A stretch of DNA of 64,000 nt from Gammaproteobacteria bacterium (lineage in GTDB: Bacteria > Pseudomonadota > Gammaproteobacteria > Pseudomonadales > UBA5518). Every line of letters begins with the position of its first letter. The first letter of the stretch is position 1. The stretch is from assembly GCA_016718385.1 (NCBI GenBank), contig JADKDK010000002.1, positions 868,001 through 932,000 of the forward strand, read 5' to 3'. The notes under the pieces are model-generated. The model was not told the DNA's origin. It ran no database searches and saw nothing but the letters and a program-made list of their open reading frames with translations. The translations under genes and the position numbers were made by a program. Shown here piece after piece: positions 52,218 through 61,828 of this stretch.

Positions 52218-53609
52218 TCAGGCAGGCGCAGCTGCGCGTGGCAGCCACACGCTCACACGCAGGCCCGGTGCATTGTCGCGGAGCTGCACGCCACCGCCGT
52301 GCAGGTTGATCACGGCCTGCACCAGGCTGAGCCCGAGGCCGTTGCCCGGATGACCGCTGCGGCTCGCCTCGACCCGATAGAAGCGCTGGAACACCTTGTC
52401 GCGCTCCGCGGCGGGAACCCCCGGACCGTTGTCGGCGACGCTGATCGTCGCGACGTCCGTGCCGGCATCCAGCCGCACCTCGATGTGGCCTCCCGCTGGC
52501 GCGTACTTGATCGCGTTGTCGAGCAGGTTGGCGAAGGCCTGGAACAGCAGGTCGCGATCGAACACGCCGGGGCAGCTCGGCGGCAGCACCACGCTCACCT
52601 GCTGATCCTTGTCGGCTGCGAGCGGCTCGTAGAACTCGCAGACGTCGCGCATTATCGTGGCCAGGTCGGTGGCGGCGAAGCCCGAGCGCCGGTTGCCCGA
52701 CTCGATCTGCGCGATGCGCAGCAGCGCGTTGAAGGTCGCGAGCAGCTCGTCGGACTCCTGCAACAGTGCCGCGACCGCCTCGTTGCGCCCGCCCTGTCCG
52801 TCGAACTCGATGCTGGCGAGCCGGTTGCGCAGGCGCGTGAGCGGCGTGCGCAGATCGTGCGCGATGTTGTCCGAGAGCTGCTTCAGGTCCTCCATCAGTT
52901 GCGCGATGCGATCGAGCATGTGATTGAGGTTGACGATCAGGCGCTTGAAGTCGTCATCATCGCCCCCCCTGGCCACCGGGATGCGCTGGCTGAGATCGCC
53001 CGAGAGGATGCCCGCGATGCTGTCGTTGATCGCGCCGATGCGTCGCTCGAGGATCAGCGCGAGAATGGCGGCCCAGACGGCGCCCAGCACGATGGTGGCG
53101 AGCATGCCCTGCACCAGCACGGTCAGCGTGATGCGCAGGAACTCGCTGATGTCCTTGTAGTGCCGTGCGACCAGCAGCCGCGAGCCGTCGGCAAAGCGCG
53201 TGCTGGCACCGACGAAATCGAACTCCTGTTCCCCTCCGCTGATTTCCGCCAGCGTACGGTCGAAACCCAGCCATTCCTCGCCCTGCCCCAAGCGCTCCGG
53301 CCAGCGCGACAGGTTGCCCGCGACCTTCTGCCCCTCGGCGTCGACCAGCAGGTAGAACAGGCGCGGAAAGCCCGAGGCCTGGATGCGATCGGCAATGACC
53401 AGGGATACACCGCGCGCTCCCTCGGTCGCGAAACGCGCCTCGAGTTCGCGCGTCTCGGCGCCGATCAGCGCGTTCATGTCGCGAAAGTAGCTGAAGGTGA
53501 GCGAGGCGTAGCCGATGGCCAGCACCACGAAGACCGCTACGCTGACCCCGACCAGGTAATTCAGCGTGTAGCGGAACAGGCTAGCCCGGAAAATCCTGTT
53601 CGGGTTCAT
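52218..53609 (-). CDS. sensor histidine kinase
   Basis: A 463-residue transmembrane kinase. Helix 1 is near residues 10-40 (LNYLVGVSVAVFVVLAIGYASL), a roughly 130-residue periplasmic sensor follows, then helix 2 (VLVQGMLATIVLGAVWAAILALI), HAMP and the catalytic core: H-box DNIAHDLRTPLTRLRN, N-box AFANLLDNAIKYAP, and DNGPGVP. The signal is unknown. Its start lies 29 bases inside the response-regulator gene, so translation is coupled. Confidence 0.94.
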   Translation of the reverse strand: MNPNRIFRASLFRYTLNYLVGVSVAVFVVLAIGYASLTFSYFRDMNALIGAETRELEARFATEGARGVSLVIADRIQASGFPRLFYLLVDAEGQKVAGNLSRWPERLGQGEEWLGFDRTLAEISGGEQEFDFVGASTRFADGSRLLVARHYKDISEFLRITLTVLVQGMLATIVLGAVWAAILALILERRIGAINDSIAGILSGDLSQRIPVARGGDDDDFKRLIVNLNHMLDRIAQLMEDLKQLSDNIAHDLRTPLTRLRNRLASIEFDGQGGRNEAVAALLQESDELLATFNALLRIAQIESGNRRSGFAATDLATIMRDVCEFYEPLAADKDQQVSVVLPPSCPGVFDRDLLFQAFANLLDNAIKYAPAGGHIEVRLDAGTDVATISVADNGPGVPAAERDKVFQRFYRVEASRSGHPGNGLGLSLVQAVINLHGGGVQLRDNAPGLRVSVWLPRAAAPA

Positions 53610-54273
53610 CCAGCATGTATCCCGCACCGCGCACGGTCTTCAGCAGCGGCTTGTCGAATTCCTTGTCCAGCTTCTGGCGCAGCCGGCTGATGTGCACGTC
53701 GATCACGTTGGTCTGCGGGTCGAAGTGGTAGTCCCAGACGTTCTCGAGCAGCATGGTGCGCGTGACCACCTGGCCGGCATGCTTCATCAGGTACTCGAGC
53801 AGGCGGAACTCGCGCGGCTGCAGGTTCAGCGACTTGCCGGCGCGCGTGACCTTGTGCGACAGCAGGTCCATCTCCAGGTCCGCGACGCGCAGCCGGGTCA
53901 CCGTCGAGGAGGAGTCCTTGCGCCGCAGCAAGGCCTCGATGCGCGCCAGCAATTCGGCAAAGGCGAACGGCTTCACGAGGTAATCGTCACCGCCGGCCTT
54001 CAGGCCCTTCACGCGGTCGTCGACCTCGCCCAGCGCGCTCAGGATCAGCGCCGGCGTGTTGTTGTCGGCCCCGCGCAGCGTGCGGATGATGGTGAGGCCG
54101 TCCACGCCCGGCAGCATGCGGTCGACGACCAGCGCGTCGTATTTCTCCGCGCTCGCCCGGAACAGCCCCTCCTTGCCCTCGGCGGCCTGGTCCACCGTGA
54201 ATCCGCTCTCGCGCAGCCCACGGCTGATGTAGTCCAGGACGCTGGCATCGTCTTCGATCACCAGAATGCGCAT
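53581..54273 (-). CDS. OmpR-family response regulator
   Basis: A 230-residue regulator. The receiver has the phospho-Asp in DALVVDRMLPG, the acidic pair in VIEDDAS, and the Lys in YLVKPF. The C-terminal winged helix contains LNLQPREFRLLEYLMKHAGQVVTRTMLLENVW and IDVHISRLRQKLD. It forms a cognate pair with the overlapping kinase gene. GGAG lies 8 bases upstream of the start. Confidence 0.95.
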   Translation of the reverse strand: MRILVIEDDASVLDYISRGLRESGFTVDQAAEGKEGLFRASAEKYDALVVDRMLPGVDGLTIIRTLRGADNNTPALILSALGEVDDRVKGLKAGGDDYLVKPFAFAELLARIEALLRRKDSSSTVTRLRVADLEMDLLSHKVTRAGKSLNLQPREFRLLEYLMKHAGQVVTRTMLLENVWDYHFDPQTNVIDVHISRLRQKLDKEFDKPLLKTVRGAGYMLDEPEQDFPG

Positions 54274-54470
54274 CAATTCCGCTCCATGGACACGACGCAT
54301 CCCTTCCGCTGTCTGCACTGCACCCGCCCCGGCTGGATTTGCCGGGCATTGTGCGGCCCGAACAGTGAACGGCGGTTTGCGCGGCCCTTACCTTTTGGTA
54401 ACGTGTGCCCGGCCACCGCGCACCTGGCGAGGCACCCGAGCCCACGATCCCGACCTTGCACGATACTAGC

Positions 54471-54950
54471 ATGACACCATCTCCCGCCGGCTCGCCGGAC
54501 GCCCTGCCGGCCCCCGGACTGCTGCGCCGCTTCGCCGCGATGCTCTACGACAGCCTGCTGCTGTTCGCGGTGGGCTGGACCGTGACGGCCGTCGCGGTCG
54601 GGCTGCGCGCGGCCAGCGTGGGCGAGGCCGCCATACGTGCCAGCGGCAAGGCGGCCGCATCCGGACTGCCGCTGCAGGCCGCGATCGCCGCGACGACGGT
54701 GCTGTTCTTCGGCTGGTTCTGGACCCGATCCGGGCAGACGCTGGGCATGCAGGCCTGGCGCCTGCGCGTGCAACAGCCCGACGGCAGTGCGATCGGCTGG
54801 CGCCAGGCCCTGATCCGCATGGGCGGCGCGGTGCTGTCGGGTCTGTGCCTGGGCGCCGGCTACTGGTGGGCGCTGTTCGATCGCGACAGGTGCACCTGGC
54901 ACGACCGGCTCTCCGGCACACGCGTGGTATTGCTGCCGAAGCGTGACTGA
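54471..54950 (+). CDS. RDD-family membrane protein
   Basis: A 159-residue integral membrane protein. The RDD signature is RRFAAMLYDSLLLFAVGW near residues 18-35; further segments (IAATTVLFFGWFWTRSGQTLGMQAWRLRV, LIRMGGAVLSGLCLGAGYWWAL, TWHDRLSGTRVV) complete the domain. Function is unknown for this class; some RDD proteins act as antiporters. It precedes pepA by about 90 bases with a separate promoter. Confidence 0.88.
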   Translation: MTPSPAGSPDALPAPGLLRRFAAMLYDSLLLFAVGWTVTAVAVGLRAASVGEAAIRASGKAAASGLPLQAAIAATTVLFFGWFWTRSGQTLGMQAWRLRVQQPDGSAIGWRQALIRMGGAVLSGLCLGAGYWWALFDRDRCTWHDRLSGTRVVLLPKRD

Positions 54951-54972
54951 GGGTCTCGCCGCGAGCCACGTA

Positions 54973-54978
54973 TATAAT
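54973..54978 (+). promoter_or_regulatory. candidate -10 box of pepA
   Basis: A perfect TATAAT lies 64 bases before the pepA start. No strong -35 is found at 16-18 bases upstream, so this is a weak assignment. Confidence 0.4.
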
Positions 54979-55042
54979 TGCCGCCTCGTCGAGGACGGCG
55001 CACGGCGTATGCCGCCGGCGCCCCATGCCCACAGGAGCAGAG

Positions 55043-56548
55043 ATGGACATCAGCATCAAGCACATCGCCGATCCGGCCGCCGAACGCTGCGGCTGCCTGG
55101 TACTGCCGGTCGCCGACGGCGGCAAGTTCGGTGCCGCGGCCGCGCGCCTCGACCAGGCCGCGGACGGGCAGCTCGCGCGGCTCGTGAAGTCCGAGCACTT
55201 CAGCGGCGCCGCGGGCAAGAGCGTGCTGCTGCACAATCCTTCCGGTGTCGCGGCGCAACGTCTGCTGTTGCTCGGCTGCGGCAAGCCCGGGGCCGCCGAC
55301 GCCGCCGCCTTCCGCAAGATGGTCATGCACGCGCTGGGCGCGGTGCAGGCAACCGGCGCCGCAGACCTCGTCATGCTGCTCGAGGACGTCGCGACGAATG
55401 AGCGCGACCGCGACTGGCAGGCACAGCAACTCGGCCTGCTCGCGGGTGCGGCCGGCTACCGCTACACGCACACCCTGTCCAAGCCCGAACCCGGCTCGCG
55501 GCTGAAGAAAGTCGTGCTGGGCAGCGCGACCAGGCCTTCCGCCGCCACCGTGCGCGCGCTGGACGAGGGCCGCGCGATGGCCGCGGGCGCCAACCTCGCG
55601 CGCGAGCTGGGCAACCTGCCCGCGAACATCTGCACACCGTCCTACCTGGCGTCACAGGCGCGCGCGCTGGCCGCGCAACACCCGCAGCTGCACTGCAGGG
55701 TGCTGGACGAGAAAAAGATGGCAGAGCTGAAGATGGGCGCCCTGCTCTCGGTCACCGCCGGCAGCAAGGAAGCGGCGAAGCTGATCGTGCTCGAATACCG
55801 TGGCGGCGCCAGGGGTGCGCGTCCGCACGTGCTGGTGGGCAAGGGCATCACCTTCGATTCCGGCGGCATCAGCATCAAGCCCGGCGCCGGCATGGACGAG
55901 ATGAAGTTCGACATGTGCGGCGCGGCCAGCGTGCTTGGCACCATGAGCGCCATCGCCGGGCTGAAGCCACGACTCAACGTGGTCGGAATCGTCGCGGCCT
56001 GCGAGAACCTGCCGAGCGGCACCGCGACCAAGCCCGGCGACGTGGTGAAGAGCATGGCCGGCATCACCATCGAGGTGCTCAACACGGACGCCGAGGGCCG
56101 CCTGATCCTGTGCGACGCGCTCACCTACGCCGAGCGCTTCGAGCCGCAGTCCCTGATCGACATAGCGACCCTGACCGGGGCCTGCGTGGTCGCCCTCGGC
56201 AAGCACGCCAGCGGGCTGTTCAGCAACAACGACGATCTCGCGGCCGAACTGCTCGCGGCCGGCAGCCACACCCACGACCGCGCCTGGCATATGCCGCTGT
56301 GGGACGACTACCAGGAGCAGCTGAAGAGCAATTTCGCCGACGTCGCCAACATCGGCGGCCCCGGTGCCGGCAGCGTGACCGCGGCGTGCTTCCTGTCGCG
56401 CTTCACGAAGAAGCAGCGCTGGGCGCACCTGGACATCGCGGGTTCGGCCTGGGAGCAGGGCGCGGCGAAGGGCGCGACCGGCCGCCCGGTCGCGCTGCTC
56501 ACGCGCTACCTGCTCGATCGCGCACGGCACCACAAGGCGGCCGATTGA
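55043..56548 (+). CDS. pepA: leucyl aminopeptidase
   Basis: A 501-residue dimetal aminopeptidase; start at 55043 with AGGAGC about 9 bases upstream. The family signature NTDAEGRL and the metal/catalytic segments VGKGITFDSGGISIKPG and GAASVLGTM are intact. Besides peptide turnover, PepA proteins bind DNA in enterics. It is followed after 13 bases by holC, a common gammaproteobacterial arrangement that continues to valS. Confidence 0.96.
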   Translation: MDISIKHIADPAAERCGCLVLPVADGGKFGAAAARLDQAADGQLARLVKSEHFSGAAGKSVLLHNPSGVAAQRLLLLGCGKPGAADAAAFRKMVMHALGAVQATGAADLVMLLEDVATNERDRDWQAQQLGLLAGAAGYRYTHTLSKPEPGSRLKKVVLGSATRPSAATVRALDEGRAMAAGANLARELGNLPANICTPSYLASQARALAAQHPQLHCRVLDEKKMAELKMGALLSVTAGSKEAAKLIVLEYRGGARGARPHVLVGKGITFDSGGISIKPGAGMDEMKFDMCGAASVLGTMSAIAGLKPRLNVVGIVAACENLPSGTATKPGDVVKSMAGITIEVLNTDAEGRLILCDALTYAERFEPQSLIDIATLTGACVVALGKHASGLFSNNDDLAAELLAAGSHTHDRAWHMPLWDDYQEQLKSNFADVANIGGPGAGSVTAACFLSRFTKKQRWAHLDIAGSAWEQGAAKGATGRPVALLTRYLLDRARHHKAAD

Positions 56549-56561
56549 GACGCGCCGCGGC

Positions 56562-57023
56562 ATGACCCGCATCGACTTCTACCTGCTGCCCGTGAGCGAA
56601 CCGCACGGCAAGCTGAGCTTTGCCTGCCGGCTGGCGGAAAAGGCCTGGCAGTCGGGACACCAGGTCTACGTGCACGCCTGCGACCCGGCCGAGGCCGGGG
56701 CCATCGACGCGCTGCTGTGGTCGTTTCGCGACACCAGCTTCGTGCCGCACCGGTTGCTCGGCGCCGCGGACGGCGAGCCCGCACCGGTGGAGGTGGGCTC
56801 GGGCGAGGCCGCCGCGGATCATCACGACGTGATGATCAATCTCTCTGCCGTTGTGCCGTCGCTGTTCAGCCGCTTCGAGCGCATCGCCGAGATCGTGCTC
56901 AACGATCCTCGAGCACTCGCCGCCAGCCGGCAGCGCTGGAGCTACTACAAGGACCGCGGCTATCTGCTGCAGCACCACGACATGCAACATCTGCGGAGCG
57001 CCGGTGACCGAGACAACGCCTGA
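56562..57023 (+). CDS. holC: DNA polymerase III chi subunit
   Basis: A 153-residue chi. It has the family pattern RIDFYLLPVSEPHGKLSFACRLAEKAWQSGHQVYVH, LLWSFRDTSFVPHRL and YYKDRGYLLQHHDM. Chi links the clamp loader to SSB. It overlaps the next small gene by 20 bases. Confidence 0.94.
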   Translation: MTRIDFYLLPVSEPHGKLSFACRLAEKAWQSGHQVYVHACDPAEAGAIDALLWSFRDTSFVPHRLLGAADGEPAPVEVGSGEAAADHHDVMINLSAVVPSLFSRFERIAEIVLNDPRALAASRQRWSYYKDRGYLLQHHDMQHLRSAGDRDNA

Positions 57024-57363
57024 GCACGGCGACCCGCGCCGGGGCCTGATCGACGAGCTGCAGTCGTTGAGCGCGACGCTGGGCCCTTCCGCGCACGACG
57101 CGCCGTCCTACGGCGACATCCCGGTCCTGCAGGATGTGGTCGAGCTGCCCCGGGCGGCGGCACCGGCCGCAACCGGCCCGATGAGCGCGGCGTGTGCGCC
57201 CGGCATCGACCTCGGCGCGGCACTGGAAGTCGAGGCCCGATCCATCGTGGACGACCTGATGGACGAGTTCCTGCCGCTGCTCGAGGCACAACTGCGTGAA
57301 CGGCTGGAGGCGCGGATGCGGCAACTGCTGGCCGACGAACCCGGCACCGCAACGCCGGGTTGA
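57004..57363 (+). CDS. small protein of unknown function between holC and valS
   Basis: GTG 57004 gives 119 residues. The N-terminal half has a short motif GDIPVLQDVVELP; the C-terminal half is helical and acidic (ARSIVDDLMDEFLPLLEAQLRERLEARMRQLL). The 'IPVL-x-D-V-V' element recurs in proteins with similar helical tails in gammaproteobacteria, but I cannot name a function. Overlap with holC supports expression. Confidence 0.65.
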   Translation: MTETTPEHGDPRRGLIDELQSLSATLGPSAHDAPSYGDIPVLQDVVELPRAAAPAATGPMSAACAPGIDLGAALEVEARSIVDDLMDEFLPLLEAQLRERLEARMRQLLADEPGTATPG

Positions 57364-57374
57364 ACGCGGTTTCC

Positions 57375-57402
57375 TTGCTGCGCGCCGTCACGGCACTATA
57401 GA
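57375..57402 (+). promoter_or_regulatory. candidate valS promoter
   Basis: TTGCTG, 16 bases, then TATAGA, followed by an A/T-rich stretch and a GC-rich palindrome (57417-57432) in the 5' leader. The leader is about 75 bases. Confidence 0.55.
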
Positions 57403-57484
57403 ATTTTTCATTTTTTGCGCCGGCCCCGGCGCCGCAGGCATGCACACCTGCCGAGCAGGTGGCCGCGGCGACGGAAACGAGAGC

Positions 57485-60247
57485 ATGGACAAGACCTACA
57501 GCCCGGACGAGATAGAAGGCCGCTGGTACGCGCAATGGGAACAGCGCGGCTATTTCCGCCCGAGCGGCGCCGCGACCCCCTATTGCATCGTGATCCCTCC
57601 GCCCAACGTCACGGGCAGCCTGCACATGGGCCACGCGTTCCAGCAGACCATCATGGACGCGCTGATCCGCTATCACCGCATGCGCGGCCACAACACGCTG
57701 TGGCAGGGCGGCACCGACCACGCCGGCATCGCCACGCAGATGGTGGTCGAGCGGCTGCTCGCGGCCGAGGGCACCAACCGCCTCACGCTGGGGCGCGAGG
57801 AATTCACGCGCAGAATCTGGGACTGGAAGGAACATTCCGGCGGCACCATCACGCGCCAGCAGCGCCGCCTCGGCAACTCGGTGGACTGGTCACGCGAGCG
57901 CTTCACGATGGACCCGGAGCTCTCGGAGGCCGTGCGCGAGGTCTTCGTGCGCCTGCACGAGGAAGGCCTGATCTACCGCGGCCAGCGCCTGGTCAACTGG
58001 GATCCCAGGCTGCACACCGCGATCTCCGACCTCGAAGTGGTGCAGGAGGAAGAGGACGGCAGCCTGTGGCACCTGCGCTACCCGCTCGAGGACGGCAGCG
58101 GCCAGTTGGTGGTGGCCACCACGCGCCCGGAAACGATGCTCGGCGATACCGCCGTCGCCGTCCATCCCGAGGACGAGCGCTACCGCCACCTGATCGGCTG
58201 CAACGTGCGCCTTCCGCTCACGGACCGGCTGATCCCGGTCATCGGCGACGACTATGTCGATCCCGCCTTCGGCACCGGCTGCGTGAAGATCACGCCCGCG
58301 CACGACTTCAACGACTACGAGGTGGGCAAGCGCCACGAGCTGCCGCGCATCAACCTGTTCACCATCGATGCCGAGCTGAACGAGAATGCGCCGCCGGCCT
58401 ACCGCGGCCTGGAGCGCTTCGCGGCGCGCGCGCGTATCGTGGCGGACCTGGAGGCGCTCGGCCTGCTGGAGAAGATCGAGAAGCACCGCCTGAAAGTGCC
58501 GCGCGGTGACCGCAGCGGCGTGGTGATCGAGCCCTACCTGACCGACCAGTGGTTCGTGGCCACCAGGGCCCTGGCGGAGCCGGCGATCCGTGCCGTCGAG
58601 GACGGGCGCATCGAGTTCGTGCCCAAGCAGTGGGAGAACACCTATTTCGCGTGGATGCGCGACATCCAGGACTGGTGCATCTCGCGCCAGCTGTGGTGGG
58701 GCCACCAGATTCCGGCCTGGTACGACGAGGCCGGCAACGTCTATGTGGGGCGCAGCGAGGAGGAGGTGCGCGCGGTGCACGATCTCGGCGACGCGCCGCT
58801 GCGCCAGGACCAGGACGTGCTGGACACCTGGTTCTCCTCGGCGCTGTGGACCTTCTCGACGCTGGGCTGGCCGCGCGACACCGTTGAGTTGCGTACCTTC
58901 CACCCCACCGACGTGCTGGTGACCGGCTTTGACATCATCTTCTTCTGGGTCGCGCGCATGGTGATGATGACCCTGAAGTTCATGGACGAGGTGCCGTTCC
59001 GCAAGGTCTACGTCACCGGGCTGATCCGCGACGAGCACGGCCAGAAGATGTCCAAGTCCAAGGGCAACGTCATCGACCCGCTCGACCTGATCGACGGCAT
59101 CGGCATCGAGGAACTGGTCGCCAAGCGCACCTCGGGCATGATGCAGCCGCAGCTCGCCGAGAAGATCGCGAAGGCCACGCGCCGCGAATACCCCGAAGGC
59201 ATCCGCGCGCACGGCACCGACGCGCTGCGCTTCACGCTGTGCGCGCTGGCTTCCACGGGCCGCGACATCAAGTTCGACATGGGCCGCCTCGAGGGCTACC
59301 GCAACTTCTGCAACAAGCTGTGGAATGCCGCGCGTTTCGTGATGATGAACACCGAGGGCAAGGACTGCGGCACGGCGCCGGACGCCGACTTCACGCTGGC
59401 GCTGCCGGATCGATGGATCCTCTCGCGCCTGCAGCAGACCGTCGCGGAGATCGAGCGCGCGCTGGCGGGCTTTCGCTTCGACCTCGCCGCGCAGGCACTC
59501 TACGAGTTCACCTGGAACGACTACTGCGACTGGTACCTGGAGCTCAGCAAGCCGCTGCTCGCCGCCAGCGCCGAGCCGCGCCAGGCGCGCGGCACGCGGC
59601 GCACGCTGCTCGGCGTGCTCGAGACGGTGCTGCGGCTCGCGCACCCGTTCATCCCGTTCATCACCGAGGAGATCTGGCAGCGCGTGGCGCCGCTCGCGGG
59701 CCGCGCGGGTGCGACCATCATGCTGGCGCCGTACCCGCAAGCCGAGCTGTCGCTGCTCGACGAGGCCGCGAGCGCCGACATCGAGTGGCTGAAGCAGGTG
59801 ATCGTGGCGGTGCGCAACATACGCGGCGAGCTCAACATCGCGCCGGGACGCCAGTTGTCCCTGCTTGCGCGCAACGGCAGCGACGAGGACCGCCGCCGCA
59901 TGGCCGAGCACCGCGACCTCCTGCACGCACTGGCGAAACTCGGGAGCAGCACTTGGCTGGACGGCAAGGACGCTCCGCCGGCGGCGGCGCAGGTCGTCGG
60001 ACAGCTAGAACTGCTGGTACCGCTGGCCGGCCTGATCGATGTCGCGGCAGAGCGCGGGCGCCTGAAGCGCGAGGGCGACAAGCTCGGCAAGGAAGTCGAG
60101 CGCCTCGCCGCCAAGCTCGACAACCCCGGCTTCACCGCCAAGGCCCCGGCCGAGGTGGTTGCCAAGGAACGTGCGCGGCTCGCCGAGATCAGCGCCCAGC
60201 GCGACACGCTGCTGGCGCAGCTGGAGAGTCTGGCGGGCGTCTCCTGA
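57485..60247 (+). CDS. valS: valyl-tRNA synthetase
   Basis: A 920-residue class I synthetase. The start MDKTYSPDEIEGRWYAQWE is at 57485. HIGH region PPNVTGSLHMGHAFQ; editing domain TTRPETMLGDTAVAVHPED; KMSKS KMSKSKGNVIDP; C-terminal coiled coil (AAERGRLKREGDKLGKEVERL). It charges tRNA-Val and proofreads Thr. A REP cluster follows the stop at 10 bases. Confidence 0.97.
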   Translation: MDKTYSPDEIEGRWYAQWEQRGYFRPSGAATPYCIVIPPPNVTGSLHMGHAFQQTIMDALIRYHRMRGHNTLWQGGTDHAGIATQMVVERLLAAEGTNRLTLGREEFTRRIWDWKEHSGGTITRQQRRLGNSVDWSRERFTMDPELSEAVREVFVRLHEEGLIYRGQRLVNWDPRLHTAISDLEVVQEEEDGSLWHLRYPLEDGSGQLVVATTRPETMLGDTAVAVHPEDERYRHLIGCNVRLPLTDRLIPVIGDDYVDPAFGTGCVKITPAHDFNDYEVGKRHELPRINLFTIDAELNENAPPAYRGLERFAARARIVADLEALGLLEKIEKHRLKVPRGDRSGVVIEPYLTDQWFVATRALAEPAIRAVEDGRIEFVPKQWENTYFAWMRDIQDWCISRQLWWGHQIPAWYDEAGNVYVGRSEEEVRAVHDLGDAPLRQDQDVLDTWFSSALWTFSTLGWPRDTVELRTFHPTDVLVTGFDIIFFWVARMVMMTLKFMDEVPFRKVYVTGLIRDEHGQKMSKSKGNVIDPLDLIDGIGIEELVAKRTSGMMQPQLAEKIAKATRREYPEGIRAHGTDALRFTLCALASTGRDIKFDMGRLEGYRNFCNKLWNAARFVMMNTEGKDCGTAPDADFTLALPDRWILSRLQQTVAEIERALAGFRFDLAAQALYEFTWNDYCDWYLELSKPLLAASAEPRQARGTRRTLLGVLETVLRLAHPFIPFITEEIWQRVAPLAGRAGATIMLAPYPQAELSLLDEAASADIEWLKQVIVAVRNIRGELNIAPGRQLSLLARNGSDEDRRRMAEHRDLLHALAKLGSSTWLDGKDAPPAAAQVVGQLELLVPLAGLIDVAAERGRLKREGDKLGKEVERLAAKLDNPGFTAKAPAEVVAKERARLAEISAQRDTLLAQLESLAGVS

Positions 60248-60257
60248 CTCCGTGACG

Positions 60258-60452
60258 GTCGCCATTCATCGCGACGCTGCGCCCTGTCGAAGCCACCCGT
60301 GGATCGCCATTCATGGCGACTGGCACCTGCCACGGCGGGTTCGGCTCTGCCGAACCCTTGTGGCGTAGGTCGGCATTCATGCCGACTGGTGCCTGCGGAT
60401 ATGCGGCGGGTTCGGCTTTGCCGAACCCTTGTCGGGCTGAAGCCCGACCTAC
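60258..60452. repeat. cluster of REP elements and hairpins
   Basis: Six units in 195 bases: an imperfect palindrome at 60258-60275; a REP with a GTGG head at 60299-60320; a GGGTTCGG / CCGAACCC hairpin at 60337-60357; a GTAG REP at 60365-60386; the same hairpin type at 60408-60428; and an inverted REP at 60431-60452 with a CTAC tail. The stems match those at 14509-14584, notably the last unit. It lies between convergent valS and the hydroxyacid dehydrogenase gene. Confidence 0.82.
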
Positions 60453-60472
60453 AGCCCGACCCACAGCGCGAA

Positions 60473-61435
60473 TCAGTTCACGCGATTCATGAATCGCCCG
60501 GCGCGATACTCGCGCAGGATCCCGCCGACCTGCTCGACCAGGCGCTGGCGCGCTTCCCGGCTCGCCCAGGCGACGTGCGGCGTGATGATCAGGTTGGGGA
60601 GCGCGGCGTTGAGCAGCGGTGAATCCGCGGGCGGGGGTTCGCACTCCAGTGTGTCGAGCGCGGCACCGCCGAGACGCCCGGCGCACAGCGCATCGAGCAG
60701 GGCGTGTTCGTCGACGATACCGCCGCGCGCGGTGTTGATCAGCAGCGCCGTCGGACGCATGCGCGCGAGTTCCGGCGCACCGATCAGGCCCCGCGTCGTC
60801 GCGCTCAGGGGGCAATGCAGGCTGATCACGTCGGCCCAGGGCAGCATGTCCGCCAGCGGCATGCGCGGGTAATCCTCCGCCGTCGAGTAGCGGCGTCCCG
60901 GCAACGCCGCGAGCGCCACCTGCATGCCGAAGGCACGCGCCAGCCGCGCCACCTCGCGCCCCAGTTCGCCGTAGCCCACGATGCCCAGACGCCGGTCTCC
61001 GAGTTCCATCACCGGGTGCCCGAGCACGCAAAAGAACGGACTGCGGCTCCAGGTACCGTCGCGGGCAGAAAGTTCGGCGGGCAGCAGGCTTCTGGCCAGC
61101 GCAAGCAGCAGCAGCATCGTGTGCTGGGCCACCGAGGCGGTGGCATAGGCGCGCGCATTGCACACCGCGATGCCCTGCCTCGTGGCGGCCGCGAGATCGA
61201 CGTTGTTGGTGCCCGTGGCCGTCACCACGACCAGCCGCAGGCACCGCGCGCAAGCGAGCGACTCTGCCGTCAGCGGCACCTTGTTGCTGAGCACCACCTC
61301 GGCATCGCGGATCCGTGGCGCGACCTCCGGGGCGGGGGTGGCCTCATGGCACACCCAGCGGCCGGGAAGCGACAGGACGGGCCCGAGGTCCACGTCCTCG
61401 CCCAGGCTCGCCGCGTCCAGAATCACGCCCCGCAT
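60473..61435 (-). CDS. D-2-hydroxyacid dehydrogenase (NAD-dependent)
   Basis: A 320-residue enzyme. The NAD-binding motif is GIVGYGELGREVARLARAFG; the catalytic Arg is in INTARGGIVDE, the Glu in LDTLECEPP, and the His in ITPHVAWAS. It belongs to the glycerate/hydroxypyruvate reductase-like branch. The substrate is not certain. It ends 20 bases from the REP cluster and is divergent from the ccoN operon over 393 bases. Confidence 0.9.
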   Translation of the reverse strand: MRGVILDAASLGEDVDLGPVLSLPGRWVCHEATPAPEVAPRIRDAEVVLSNKVPLTAESLACARCLRLVVVTATGTNNVDLAAATRQGIAVCNARAYATASVAQHTMLLLLALARSLLPAELSARDGTWSRSPFFCVLGHPVMELGDRRLGIVGYGELGREVARLARAFGMQVALAALPGRRYSTAEDYPRMPLADMLPWADVISLHCPLSATTRGLIGAPELARMRPTALLINTARGGIVDEHALLDALCAGRLGGAALDTLECEPPPADSPLLNAALPNLIITPHVAWASREARQRLVEQVGGILREYRAGRFMNRVN

Positions 61436-61828
61436 CGCCGCTGCCCCGCTGCTTCAACACCCGCTGCCCGCGCCGATGGTAGCGCAGCGCCGCGCATTGC
61501 GGTTCCCCCGCCGTGTCACGGTGAAGTAGCCGAAGTATGCCGCGGGGAATTGTTCGTGCAATGAAGCCGTTCGTGGTGCGATGAATTGCCGCCGAATCTT
61601 GCTAAGATCCGCCTCGAAGCCGGCACCGGCGCGCAAGCGCAGGGCACTCGCAGCAACAGGAGCCGCGGAAGATCTCCGTAGTGTCCCGCCTTCCCGCGAA
61701 GCTTGACCTAAGTCATTGCCCGCAGGCGGTGCGGGCGGGGAAAATTCATACGGTTTTGCTCTCGCTATCGCGGGTTCTCGTATCCGGGGGCCGGGCTCCT
61801 CGAACCACAGCACTATCTGGAAAGCGCA
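61436..61828. other. 393-base region upstream of ccoN
   Basis: No coding frame supported. It holds the promoters of the divergent dehydrogenase and cbb3 operon, an FNR-like site (61703-61716) and GC-rich runs. Nothing like a riboswitch or small RNA is recognised. Confidence 0.5.
61703..61716 (+). promoter_or_regulatory. FNR/Anr-type site upstream of ccoN
   Basis: TTGACCTAAGTCAT approximates the FNR/Anr consensus TTGAT-N4-ATCAA. If centred near -41.5, transcription would start around 61751, near the CATACG segment. cbb3 oxidases are typically Anr/FNR-controlled. Confidence 0.45.
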
